DNA of 64,000 bases. It comes from Cryobacterium glaciale (GTDB lineage Bacteria; Actinomycetota; Actinomycetes; Actinomycetales; Microbacteriaceae). The translations under genes and the position numbers were made by a program. The stretch covers positions 1-64,000 of the forward strand of contig NZ_SOEY01000020.1 in NCBI RefSeq assembly GCF_004402535.1, in the 5' to 3' direction. Below the pieces are notes generated by a model. It saw only the letters and a program-made list of their open reading frames with translations, made no database searches and was not told where the DNA came from. This document shows, one piece after another, positions 1 to 8,832 of this stretch (the stretch's first letter is position 1; every line of letters starts with the position of its first letter).

Positions 1-925
1 GGTCGGCGCTGAAGCGTTCACCGTCACCGTTGGGATCGTCGAGAGTGAGGCCGTCCAGCGCGGAGCCGCTGCCGTCAGTGGGTTCAGCGGGTTCGGTGGG
101 TTCAAACCGTGGCGTGCGAGACCGTGCCAACAGGTGGGTGTCGAAGAGGGTGTCCATGATGCCGCGTAGTTCGGGGGTGACGTCGGCGCGCAGCGGGTAG
201 AGGCCGTTGCGCAGCAGGCCGAAGGTGAGGGTGCTTTTCGCTTCGGTCGCGTCGTCGCTCGGGGCGGTGCCGTCGGGGTCGAGGCGCCCCTGCCACTCCA
301 GTGCTTGGGCGCGGAGCAGGTCGGGGGCGAAGCGGATGCCCGCCCCGGGCAGTCCCGCGGTTTCCGGGGTGATCGCGCCGGTGGCAGAGGCGACCAGGGC
401 GCGTTCGACGTGGTCGAGGTCGTCCTGCATGACCGTGCCGTGCAGCGCGGTGAGGGTGGTGGCGATGATCTCCGCCGACTCGATACCCAGCTCGCCGCTG
501 CCCAGTCCGTCGGCGATGACCGGGTAGCGGGCGGGAACGGGCAGGCCCATCGGGGTGCGTTCGACCGTGGTTTCACCGAGTTTGAGGCGGCGTTTGGCTT
601 CGCGGCCGGAGATGCTGGCGAGTTGGCTGATGAATTCGACCCGGTTGCGGCATCCGTTTCGGTAGGCGAGCGACCCGCTGCCGAGGTCGGTCTCGGCGCG
701 AACGCCAATGTCGGTGGTGGCTCGTAGTCTGGCCCCATCGACCTTGCGACCCAGACCTTCGAGGGCTGCCAGCACCGCGACGGCTTCACTGTCATCGAGG
801 TGACCGAACCGAACCCCGTTCAGTGCCGCAGCCAGAATCGACCCGGCCTGAGCGACCGCCGCCACCAGGGATCCCTCGGGTTCCGGCACAGGGCCGGGTG
901 CGGCGGGCGGGGCGGTGAGGGTCAT
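1..925 (-). CDS. DUF222 domain protein (13E12/HNH endonuclease family), C-terminus outside window
   Basis: The minus-strand frame opens at an ATG at 925 and stays open to the window edge, giving about 308 residues without a stop. The N-terminal half has the DUF222 signature: an Ala/Leu-rich helix, then YRNGCRNRVEFISQL, SGREAKRRLKLGE and a helical GLGSGELGIESAEIIA stretch. In this family DUF222 is normally followed by a C-terminal HNH nuclease motif, which would lie beyond position 1 and cannot be seen. These proteins occur in many copies in actinobacteria and are often linked to 13E12 repeats; their role is not well defined. The nuclease activity is family inference only. Confidence 0.85.
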   Translation of the reverse strand, partial: MTLTAPPAAPGPVPEPEGSLVAAVAQAGSILAAALNGVRFGHLDDSEAVAVLAALEGLGRKVDGARLRATTDIGVRAETDLGSGSLAYRNGCRNRVEFISQLASISGREAKRRLKLGETTVERTPMGLPVPARYPVIADGLGSGELGIESAEIIATTLTALHGTVMQDDLDHVERALVASATGAITPETAGLPGAGIRFAPDLLRAQALEWQGRLDPDGTAPSDDATEAKSTLTFGLLRNGLYPLRADVTPELRGIMDTLFDTHLLARSRTPRFEPTEPAEPTDGSGSALDGLTLDDPNGDGERFSAD

Positions 926-1018
926 GGCGACGGTGCCTCCTTCACCCACAATCCTAACGCAATTGGCCAATATAAGCGAGCAAAACTCAGAAAGTTACTG
1001 ATGCACAATCAGAAATAA

Positions 1019-1732
1019 ATACGACTCAGCGGTTGGCATCCGGATGTCACATTCGTGCAATTTGCCATCGCCGCGGCATCCGCTTCGGGCGCGCGCATCG
1101 TGGTCATGGGCAACCTCTATCCGTACGGGTCGCCGAGCGGGGCCATGACCGAACACTCTCCCGAGACGACGACCGAGACTAAGGGACTCGTTCGCCGTGC
1201 CGGATGGGCGAAACTGCGCGCCGCCCACGATGCCGGCCGCATTCAGGCCGTCGAGGTGCGGGCGAGCGACTACTTCGGGCCGGGAGCCACCGGCACCGCT
1301 CACCTCGGCGAGTCATTCTTCACCGCGGTGGGGCGCTCGAAGACGGCCCATGTCGTGGGCAAGCCGCAACTCCCGCACAGCTGGACCTATCTGCCCGACA
1401 TCGTGACCACGCTCATTGCAGCGGCGGATGACACCGGCGACTGGGGCCGAATCTGGCACGTTCCGAGCGGTACCTTCAGTCGTGTTGACATCGCCGAGCA
1501 GCTCAATGTCCAGTACGGCTCGCAGGGAAAAGTCTCCGGGTATCCGCAGTGGCTGCTGCGCTCGCTCGGCCTGGCCAACCCGATGATGCACGAGGTGTGG
1601 GCCTCGAGCTACCAGTTCGTGGTGCCGTTCGTCATCGATTCCGCCGAGACGCAGCGGGAACTCGGAGTCGCCGCTACGCCGTGGCACGAGGCGCTCCTCG
1701 CCACTGCCGAGAGCTACCGCAGCAAGAAGTGA
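1019..1732 (+). pseudogene. NAD-dependent epimerase/dehydratase, 5'-truncated remnant
   Basis: The frame opens only after a stop at 1016-1018, and the first usable start is a GTG at 1055 (225 residues). The protein begins inside the family: GARIVVMGNLYPYG corresponds to the strand after the Rossmann fold, and the nucleotide-binding GxxGxxG segment of about 80-90 residues is absent. The rest looks intact, including GPGATGTAHLGE, SWTYLPDIV and the C-terminal helices to RSKK. Family members usually have about 300-330 residues. It is therefore a 5'-deleted gene or a short non-functional copy. The DUF222 gene runs away from it on the other strand, so the breakpoint lies at about 930-1050. Confidence 0.75.
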
Positions 1733-1736
1733 CCGA

Positions 1737-2243
1737 TCAGGCGGTGCGCACCGGAACGATGAGGTCCTTGTAGAACTGGGCGTGCGCTGGGTAGTAATGC
1801 TCCCACTCCGGCAGCGGCAGGCCGGCGCGCGAAGCGACCAGGCGATCGAGGTAGTAGTCCCAGCCCGGCCCCATCGTGGCGGCCTCGGAGGGGGAGCGCA
1901 AACGCTGCCCGAACGTGAGGTTCGTCATTCCGTCGCCCTCGACCAGGTGGAACAGTGCCCGCCAGGAATCCTCGCCCTCGCCGAAATCGCCGCTGAAGCG
2001 GTGCGGAGCCTGGCATTCGCGAATGCTTACATACTCCCACTTGGCATCGGGCTCCGCCGTCATCTTGAACTTGACCGCACCGGTGGCCGGCGAACCGGTA
2101 TAGGTTCCGATCCACTTCTCAAGCTCCACCGGGCGGGTCAGGCTGGCCCAGACCTGTTCGATCGGCGCGTTGAACAACCGATTCAGCATGAGATACAGTC
2201 CGTCCTCGCGGTGAACGAGGCGTCCGGTGGGCTTGGCTGACAT
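1737..2243 (-). CDS. SRPBCC/AHSA1-type ligand-binding protein
   Basis: A 168-residue protein of the SRPBCC superfamily (activator of Hsp90 ATPase 1-like branch). It has the early NAPIEQVWASLT element followed by ELEKWIGTYTG, then beta strands and a long C-terminal helix. ATG 2243 is preferred because GGAGGT lies about five bases upstream; an in-frame GTG at 2255 has no such site. Members bind small hydrophobic ligands or act as polyketide-like or stress-related proteins, and the sequence does not identify a ligand. Its stop lies just beyond the stop of the convergent epimerase remnant. Confidence 0.8.
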   Translation of the reverse strand: MSAKPTGRLVHREDGLYLMLNRLFNAPIEQVWASLTRPVELEKWIGTYTGSPATGAVKFKMTAEPDAKWEYVSIRECQAPHRFSGDFGEGEDSWRALFHLVEGDGMTNLTFGQRLRSPSEAATMGPGWDYYLDRLVASRAGLPLPEWEHYYPAHAQFYKDLIVPVRTA

Positions 2244-2314
2244 GGTGACCTCCACTATGAGTGAAACGCGAGTCTTAACTCAGGCTAGGCCCTATTGCGT
2301 CCCTCGGCTATACG

Positions 2315-3892
2315 TCAGGGGCCCTCCAGAACGGCCATTGCGGCGTTGTGGCCGCCGAGCCCGCTGACGCCGCCCCCGCGCCGGGCTCCGGCCCCGCAGA
2401 TCAGAATGCGGGGATGCTCCGTGGCGACACCCCAGCGCTCGGCTGGCGTGCTGCGCGGCTCATCATCCTCGAGAAACGGCCACGACAGGGGCCCGTGAAA
2501 GATGTTGCCGCCGGGAAGGTTGAGGGCGTGCTCGAGGTCCAGGGTCGTTTTGGTTTCGATGCAGGGGTGACCGTCAGCATCCGTCATGAAGAGCCCTACG
2601 ATCGGCTCGGCGAGTACCGAATTGAGCGAACGCAGCACGGCGGCCTGCAGCTCGGCCCGCATCGACGCATTGTTCGCCTCGGTGAGCGCCCGATTCGGGG
2701 TGTGCAGCGCGAACACGGTGAGGGTGTGCGCCCCGGCCGCGGCGAGCTCGGGCGACAAAATGCTCGGGTCGGTCAGTGAATGGCAGTAGATCTCGCACGG
2801 CAGCACGGCCGGAATCTCCCCGGCCAGAGCCTGCTCGAACGCGGCCTGCAGTTGTTCGTACGACTCGTTGATGTGAAAGGTGCCGCCGAACGCAGCCTCG
2901 GGAGACACTCTCGAATCCCGCAGCCGCGGCAGCCGGGTCAGCAGCAGGTTGACCTTCACCTGCGCGCCCTCGGGCTTCGGCTGCGCCGGCGACGAAACAG
3001 CGGATGCCCCGCCCGCCGCCAGCAACTCCCGCAGCACCCACGGTGCCACGTTCGCCAGCACCACCCCGCCCGTCACCGTCTGCAGCCGCCCGTGCTGCCG
3101 GTAGGTCACCACGCCGGCGGGCGTGAGCGATTCGACGTCGGCACCGACGTCGAGACGAGCGCCGGCGCCCCGCGCCGCCCGTTCGAGCGCCCCGGTCACG
3201 GCGCCCATGCCGCCGATCGGTACGTCCCAGTCGCCGGTGCCGTTGCCGATCACGTGGTACAGAAAGCAGCGGTTGGCGTCGAGGCTCGGGTCGGTGAGGC
3301 TCGTGAACGTGCCGATCAGGCCGTCGGTGGCCACGACGCCGCGCACCAGGTCGTTGTCGAACCGGGCGGTTATCGCCTCGCCGAGAGGCTGCTCGATCAG
3401 CGACCTCCACAGCGCGTCGTCGCCGACCAGGCGCCGGGCCTCCGAGCGGGTGAGCAGCGGTTCGCACACCGTCGGAAACACGGCGCGGGCCAACCGGGCG
3501 GTGTCGTCATAGAAAGCGGTCCAGGCTTCGCAGTCGGCTGCGGCGCCGAGGCGCGCGAACGAGGCCAGGGTCGCGTCGGCGTCGCCGTGATCCACGAGGA
3601 GCCCGTCAGTAGAGCGCCCCGGCGTATACGACGAGTACCGCCGTCTCGCCAGCTCGATGTCAAGCCCCAGCTCGTCGATGATGCGCGTCGGCAGCAGGCT
3701 CACCAGGTAGGAGTAGCGCGAGAGGCGTGCGCCTGTGCCGGGGAAGGCATCCGCTGAAATAGCGGCGCCGCCGACCTGAGGCTCGCGCTCGAGCACGAGC
3801 ACGCTGCGGCCGGCCTGGGCGAGATAGGCGGCGGCAACCAGGCCGTTGTGGCCGCCACCGATGATCACGACGTCGTGTGTGGGTTCGCTCAT
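2315..3892 (-). CDS. Phytoene dehydrogenase-like FAD-dependent oxidoreductase
   Basis: This 525-residue protein starts with the FAD dinucleotide-binding motif VVIIGGGHNGLVAAAYLA (residues about 8-25), followed by VLVLEREPQVGGAA. A second conserved segment near the C-terminus, ILICGAGARRGGGVSGLGGH, completes the FAD site. This layout fits the phytoene desaturase/PYROXD2-like amine-oxidase superfamily, and the length is typical. No carotenoid genes (crtB, crtE) lie nearby, so a role in carotenoid synthesis is not supported. It probably oxidises or isomerises a hydrophobic substrate. It is transcribed alone, between the SRPBCC gene and the LysR gene. Confidence 0.8.
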   Translation of the reverse strand: MSEPTHDVVIIGGGHNGLVAAAYLAQAGRSVLVLEREPQVGGAAISADAFPGTGARLSRYSYLVSLLPTRIIDELGLDIELARRRYSSYTPGRSTDGLLVDHGDADATLASFARLGAAADCEAWTAFYDDTARLARAVFPTVCEPLLTRSEARRLVGDDALWRSLIEQPLGEAITARFDNDLVRGVVATDGLIGTFTSLTDPSLDANRCFLYHVIGNGTGDWDVPIGGMGAVTGALERAARGAGARLDVGADVESLTPAGVVTYRQHGRLQTVTGGVVLANVAPWVLRELLAAGGASAVSSPAQPKPEGAQVKVNLLLTRLPRLRDSRVSPEAAFGGTFHINESYEQLQAAFEQALAGEIPAVLPCEIYCHSLTDPSILSPELAAAGAHTLTVFALHTPNRALTEANNASMRAELQAAVLRSLNSVLAEPIVGLFMTDADGHPCIETKTTLDLEHALNLPGGNIFHGPLSWPFLEDDEPRSTPAERWGVATEHPRILICGAGARRGGGVSGLGGHNAAMAVLEGP

Positions 3893-3928
3893 GCCCAGAG
3901 CCTAGCGAGGGCGTAGAGTGCTGCCGGC

Positions 3929-4888
3929 CTAGCCCGGCGCGAGGGGCTCGAACGGGCGCGGCGGTTCAAGCGGGTCGGACTCGGTGGGCTTGGCCACCTT
4001 GCTCACCGCCCGGTCGAGGGCGCCGCGCACCGCGACCACGCCGGGACGGCCGGCGCTCGACCGCCGTGCGGCCGAAAACAGGGTTCGATGCGGGGTGCCC
4101 GGCAGGTCGTGCAGCTGCACGGCCGGCATTCGCCCCGCCCAAACCAGGTCGGGCAGAATGCCCACCGCATTGCCCGATTCAATCAAGCGGATGTGCGCGA
4201 TCAGGTCGGCGGTCTCAAACCGAACGTCCGGTTCGAACCCGGCCGACCGGCAGAGCTGCGTCGCCCACTGCCGTGACGCGGTGCCGACCGGCTCCATCAC
4301 CCACGGCAGTCCGGCGGTCTGCTCGAGCGTTCCAGCGCTCACTCGCCCGGTTTCTTCCGGCGGCACCGCGAGCCGCAGCGCATCCGTCGCGAGGTTGACC
4401 CGGTCGAGGTCGGGCCAGTGGGCGCGGGTATGGCCGGGGTACTGTTCGGCGAGCACGAGGTCGAAGTCCCGCGCAGCGACCTCGAACAGGCCGCGCTCGG
4501 GCTCGCGCTCGGTCACCTCCACCCGCAGCGCCGGATAGTCCTCGGCCAGAAAGGTCAGCGCCCGCGGAATGACCGCGAGGGCCGCCGACTGGAACACCGC
4601 CACCCGCACGGTGCCCGACACGGTCGTGGTGCTCGCGCGCAGGTCGGCCTCGGCGAGCTCGAGCCGTTCCAGCAGGTGCGTGGTGTGCTCGACCAGGATC
4701 TCGGCCTGCGGGGTGAGCTGCACCCGTCGGCCGACCTTCTTGAGCAGCACGACGCCGGCCTCCTTTTCGAGCAGGGCGAGCTGCTGCGACACCGCCGAGG
4801 GACTGTAAGCGAGGGCCGCGGCGACCCCGGCGAGCGTGCCGCGAATCTTCAGTTCGCGCAGCAGTCGCAGCCGCCTGACGTCCAGCAT
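3929..4888 (-). CDS. LysR-family transcriptional regulator, divergent from putA
   Basis: A 319-residue LysR-type regulator. The N-terminal winged helix-turn-helix is seen as VRRLRLLRELKIRGTLAGVA then SPSAVSQQLALLEKEAGVVLL (residues about 4-50). A periplasmic-binding-like effector domain follows from about residue 90. The gene is divergent from putA with about 150 bp between the two starts, the usual position for a LysR protein controlling its neighbour. Control of proline catabolism is therefore the simplest hypothesis, with proline or a related amino acid as effector. This rests on context, not on a recognised ortholog. Confidence 0.85.
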   Translation of the reverse strand: MLDVRRLRLLRELKIRGTLAGVAAALAYSPSAVSQQLALLEKEAGVVLLKKVGRRVQLTPQAEILVEHTTHLLERLELAEADLRASTTTVSGTVRVAVFQSAALAVIPRALTFLAEDYPALRVEVTEREPERGLFEVAARDFDLVLAEQYPGHTRAHWPDLDRVNLATDALRLAVPPEETGRVSAGTLEQTAGLPWVMEPVGTASRQWATQLCRSAGFEPDVRFETADLIAHIRLIESGNAVGILPDLVWAGRMPAVQLHDLPGTPHRTLFSAARRSSAGRPGVVAVRGALDRAVSKVAKPTESDPLEPPRPFEPLAPG

Positions 4889-4919
4889 CCGCTGCCCCTT
4901 ACACCGCTAGCCCTACACA

Positions 4920-4985
4920 AAACCAAATCATTAGAAATTGTAACGAATATCATGCATAAACAATTGCTTTTGCTAAATATAGGCT
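4920..4985. promoter_or_regulatory. AT-rich divergent LysR/putA control region with inverted repeat
   Basis: This stretch is strikingly AT-rich compared with its surroundings. It contains a 6-bp inverted repeat, AATTGT at 4936-4941 and ACAATT at 4960-4965, with 18 bp between the arms. Its position between divergent regulator and target fits a LysR binding site plus two promoters. No precise -10/-35 pair is assigned. Confidence 0.5.
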
Positions 4986-5039
4986 GGCCACAGACTTGAA
5001 CCACCAGAGCAACCCATCCGCGAACGAAAGACTAGTCTC

Positions 5040-8000
5040 GTGACCATGACCAACGCCTCCACCCGTCCCGCCAACGAGGATTTCAGTTCGGAGGTCGTCA
5101 AGCTCGTCAAGAAATGGCTCGACGAAAGCGCCACCATCCCAGCGGATGCTGCGGCCGAGCGGCTCGCCGGCGTGCTAAAAGACCCGAACGGCCTGGACTT
5201 CACGGTCGGTTTCGTGGACGGCGTCATGCGCCCCGAAGACAAGATGGTCGCCGGCTACAGCCTGGCGAAGGTGGCCAAAAAGGCGCCCGGCTTTCTGCCG
5301 CCGCACATGCGCGCGGCCATCGGCCTCGGCGGAATTCTCGGGCCGGTGCTGCCCTGGGTTGTCATCCCCGCCGCCCGCACCGTGCTGCGCCAAATGGTCG
5401 GTCACCTCGTCGTCGACGCGACCCCCGACAAGCTCGGCCCGGCGCTGGTGCACCTGAAAGAGGGCGGCAACCGCCTCAACATCAACCTGCTCGGCGAGTC
5501 GGTACTCGGTGAGAAGGAAGCGCTTGAACGCCTCGAGGGCACCAGGCGCATCCTCGAGCGCCCCGACGTGGACTACGTCTCGATCAAGGTGTCGTCGATC
5601 GCCAGCCAGCTGTCGATGTGGGCCTTCGACGAGACCGTCACCCGCGTGATCGAACGACTGACGCCGCTGTTCGAGTTCGCCGCGGCATCCGCTACGCCGA
5701 AGTTCATCAACCTCGACATGGAGGAGTACCGCGACCTCGACCTCACCATCGCGGTGTTCGAGGGGCTGCTCAACCAGCCGCAGCTCGCCCAGCTCGAGGC
5801 CGGAATCGTGCTGCAGGCCTACCTGCCCGACGCCCTCAGTGCCATCCAGGGCCTCACTCACTGGGCGCAGAACCGCCGCGCGGCCGGCGGGGCGCCGATC
5901 AAGGTACGCCTGGTCAAGGGCGCCAACCTCGCCATGGAGCACGTCGACGCCGCCGTGCACGACTGGCCGCTCGCGACCTTCTCCACCAAGCAGGACAGCG
6001 ACACCAACTACAAGCGGGTGCTCAACTGGGCGCTCACCCCGCAGAATACCGATGCGGTCAAGCTCGGAATTGCCGGCCACAACCTGTTCGACGTGGCCTG
6101 GGCGCACCTGCTCAGCGTCGCCCGTGGCGTGGACGACCGAGTCGAGTTTGAGATGCTGCTGGGCATGGCCACCGGCCAGGCCCAGGCCGTGCGCAAGGAC
6201 GTCGGCCAGCTGCTGCTCTACACGCCCGTCGTCGACCCCGCGCAGTTCGACGTGGCCATCAGCTACCTCATCCGCCGGCTCGAAGAGAACGCGAGCCAGG
6301 AGAACTTCATGTCGGCCGTGTTCGAGCTCACCAGCAACCCCGAGCTGTTCGACCGCGAGAAGGCCCGTTTTCAGGCCTCGCTCGACGCCCTCGATGACCG
6401 AGTCCCGACCCCCAACCGCGTGCAGGACCGCTCGAGCAGCTACGACCTCGACCGGCTGGCCGCAGCCCACACGGATGCCCGCAGCCACGACACCGAGACC
6501 GCATCCGACGTCGACCCGCAACTGACCGGCGTGCTGCTCGGCATCACCCGCGGCTCGGTTCCCCTGCACTCGAGCTTCCACAACGAACCCGACACCGACC
6601 CGTCACTGCCCGCCAACCGGGCCTGGGGGCGCCGCATCCTGGCCCGGGCCGACGCATCCGTTCTCGGCACCGAGACCATCGAGGCCGCCGCCGTTCCCGA
6701 TGAGGCAGCGCTGGGCTTCATCATCGACGGCGTGCTGACCGCCGGAGCAGCCTGGGGCCAGAAGACCGGCGCTGAACGTGCCGCGGTGCTGCACCGCGCC
6801 GGCCTCGCGCTCGCCGCCAACCGCGACCGCCTGATCGAGGTCATGGCGAGCGAGTGTGGCAAGACCATCACCGAGGGTGACGCCGAGGTGAGCGAGGCCG
6901 TGGACTTCGCTCACTACTACGCCGAGCGAGCGAAAGACCTCGACCGCGTGCAGGGCGCCATCTTCGTGCCGTCCAAGCTCATCGTGGTCACCCCGCCGTG
7001 GAACTTTCCGACCGCGATCCCGGCCGGCGGCGTGCTCGCCGCCCTCGCCTCCGGCGCCGGCGTCGTGATCAAGCCCGCCACGGTCGCCCAGCGCACCGGC
7101 GCGGTCGTCGTCGAAGCGCTCTGGGAAGCCGGGATTCCGCGTGAACTGCTCGCGCTGGTCAACCTGCCGCACCGTGATCTCGGCGCCAAGCTCATCGCGC
7201 ACCCCGCGGTGAACCGCGTCATCCTCACCGGCGGCTACGAGACGGCCGAGCTGTTCCGCTCGTTCCGGCACGATCTGCCCCTGCTCGCCGAAACCAGCGG
7301 TAAGAACGCCATAATCGTCACCCCCTCGGCCGACTTCGACCTGGCCGCCGCCGACGTCGTGAAGAGCGCCTTCGGCCACGCCGGCCAGAAGTGCTCGGCC
7401 GCGAGCCTCGTTATCCTGGTCGGATCGGTCGCCAAGTCGGAGCGGTTCCTCGGCCAGCTTGTCGATGCCGCGACCTCGATCAAGATCGGCCCGGCGAGCG
7501 ACCCGGTCACCCAGATGGGGCCGATCATGTCGCCGGCCGACGGCAAACTGCTGCACGCCCTCACCACGCTCGGCGCCGAAGAGAAGTGGCTGGTCGAGCC
7601 CAAGCAGCTCGATGAGACCGGCAAGCTGTGGTCGCCGGGCATTCGCACCGGCGTCGCGCCTGGATCGTACTTTCACCTCACCGAGTTCTTCGGCCCGGTC
7701 CTCGGAGTAATGCACGCGCGCAACCTGGAGGAAGCCATCCGCTTGCAGAACGCCGTCGACTTCGGGCTCACCACCGGCCTGCACTCGCTCGACGCCGACG
7801 AACTGGCCCTCTGGATCGATTCCGTGGAAGCCGGCAACCTCTACGTCAACCGCGGCATCACCGGCGCCATCGTGCAGCGCCAGCCGTTCGGCGGCTGGAA
7901 GCGGTCCGCCGTGGGCGCCGGCACCAAGGCCGGCGGACCGAACTACTTGCTCGGCCTCGGCAGCTGGGTCAACGAGCCCGGCCGCAACAGCTCGACGCTG

Positions 8001-8627
8001 CACCTGCGCGGTCTCGAGCAGCGCGTCACCGACATCATCGAGGCCAGTCAGCCCTTTCTCGACTACGCCGACTTCGACGTGCTGCGCCGCTCGGCCGTGA
8101 GCGACGCCCTGGCCTGGCGTGAAGAGTTCAACGTCGTGCGCGACGCGACCGACCTCGGCGTGGAGCGCAACCTGTTCCGCTACCGCGCGCTGCCGGTCAC
8201 CGTGCGCCTGACCGAAACCGGCACCCTTGCGCAGCTGCTGCGCGTAATCGCCGCCGCGACCCTGTCGACGTCACGCTTCGACGTGTCGAGTACCGTCCCG
8301 GTGCCGCCCGCCGTGCGCAACATCCTCGCCGAGCGCGAGATCCCGGTGGTCGTCGAGAGTGATGAGGAGTGGCTGAACAGGGCCCGCTCAGGCGGAATCA
8401 CGTCCAGCCGCGTGCGCCTCGTCGGCAGCGACCCGGTGCTGGGCGCGCGGGAGGCGGCATCCGCTCTCGCCGAGGCCCTGAATGGCAGCCCGGACATCGC
8501 CGTGTACTCGAACGCGGTCACCCAGGCCGGCCGCATCGAGGTGTTGCCGTTCCTGCGCGAACAGGCCATCTCGATCACCGCGCACCGGTTCGGCAACCCG
8601 AGCACGCTCTCCGAGGGCGTGATCTAG
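5040..8627 (+). CDS. putA: Bifunctional proline dehydrogenase / delta-1-pyrroline-5-carboxylate dehydrogenase
   Basis: A 1195-residue PutA that oxidises L-proline to glutamate in two steps with FAD and NAD+. The N-terminal half (about 1-460) is the proline dehydrogenase barrel; visible motifs are FINLDMEEYRDLDLT, QAYLPDA and VRLVKGANLAMEH. The C-terminal half carries the aldehyde dehydrogenase, with TPPWNFPTAIPAGG, the general base in LLAETSGKNAII (near residue 750) and the catalytic cysteine in GHAGQKCSAAS (near 785). There is no N-terminal ribbon-helix-helix DNA-binding domain, so it should not autoregulate; the divergent LysR gene probably does so. Translation starts at GTG 5040; an ATG two codons later (5046) is an alternative. 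Confidence 0.97.
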   Translation: MTMTNASTRPANEDFSSEVVKLVKKWLDESATIPADAAAERLAGVLKDPNGLDFTVGFVDGVMRPEDKMVAGYSLAKVAKKAPGFLPPHMRAAIGLGGILGPVLPWVVIPAARTVLRQMVGHLVVDATPDKLGPALVHLKEGGNRLNINLLGESVLGEKEALERLEGTRRILERPDVDYVSIKVSSIASQLSMWAFDETVTRVIERLTPLFEFAAASATPKFINLDMEEYRDLDLTIAVFEGLLNQPQLAQLEAGIVLQAYLPDALSAIQGLTHWAQNRRAAGGAPIKVRLVKGANLAMEHVDAAVHDWPLATFSTKQDSDTNYKRVLNWALTPQNTDAVKLGIAGHNLFDVAWAHLLSVARGVDDRVEFEMLLGMATGQAQAVRKDVGQLLLYTPVVDPAQFDVAISYLIRRLEENASQENFMSAVFELTSNPELFDREKARFQASLDALDDRVPTPNRVQDRSSSYDLDRLAAAHTDARSHDTETASDVDPQLTGVLLGITRGSVPLHSSFHNEPDTDPSLPANRAWGRRILARADASVLGTETIEAAAVPDEAALGFIIDGVLTAGAAWGQKTGAERAAVLHRAGLALAANRDRLIEVMASECGKTITEGDAEVSEAVDFAHYYAERAKDLDRVQGAIFVPSKLIVVTPPWNFPTAIPAGGVLAALASGAGVVIKPATVAQRTGAVVVEALWEAGIPRELLALVNLPHRDLGAKLIAHPAVNRVILTGGYETAELFRSFRHDLPLLAETSGKNAIIVTPSADFDLAAADVVKSAFGHAGQKCSAASLVILVGSVAKSERFLGQLVDAATSIKIGPASDPVTQMGPIMSPADGKLLHALTTLGAEEKWLVEPKQLDETGKLWSPGIRTGVAPGSYFHLTEFFGPVLGVMHARNLEEAIRLQNAVDFGLTTGLHSLDADELALWIDSVEAGNLYVNRGITGAIVQRQPFGGWKRSAVGAGTKAGGPNYLLGLGSWVNEPGRNSSTLHLRGLEQRVTDIIEASQPFLDYADFDVLRRSAVSDALAWREEFNVVRDATDLGVERNLFRYRALPVTVRLTETGTLAQLLRVIAAATLSTSRFDVSSTVPVPPAVRNILAEREIPVVVESDEEWLNRARSGGITSSRVRLVGSDPVLGAREAASALAEALNGSPDIAVYSNAVTQAGRIEVLPFLREQAISITAHRFGNPSTLSEGVI

Positions 8628-8643
8628 GCCGGGTACGGTTCAC

Positions 8644-8716
8644 AACCGCGGAGATTCTCGCCCGCTAGCCCCCATTCGCCTGATTCGGGGCGGGAGGCGG
8701 CGGAATCTCCGTGGTT
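8644..8716. terminator. Imperfect inverted repeat after putA
   Basis: Arms 8644-8657 (AACCGCGGAGATTC) and 8703-8716 (GAATCTCCGTGGTT) pair with one mismatch over 14 bp. GC-rich inner segments (GCCCGC and GCGGG) can extend the fold. No T-run follows, so this may be a transcript-end hairpin or a palindromic repeat. The remaining intergenic DNA to oleA has no gene; TATGAT at 8794-8799 could be a -10 element for oleA. Confidence 0.45.
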
Positions 8717-8832
8717 ACGCACCAGCGGCTACCAGCGCTCACAGGCTGCGCCCGGTTCACGTACAGTTTCGTGGGGCAAGCTCCTAGGGGACGTATGATT
8801 ACCGCTGTCCACAATTCGACAGGGGTTCACGC

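Noticed and set aside
2315..3892. Carotenoid phytoene desaturase (crtI)
   Set aside because: FAD motifs fit the broad family, but there are no other carotenoid genes nearby and the sequence matches the PYROXD2-like branch better.
5175..6581. Long minus-strand open frames inside putA and other GC-rich genes
   Set aside because: High GC removes stops from antisense frames; composition (Gly/Arg/Val/His-rich) and lack of motifs show they are shadows.
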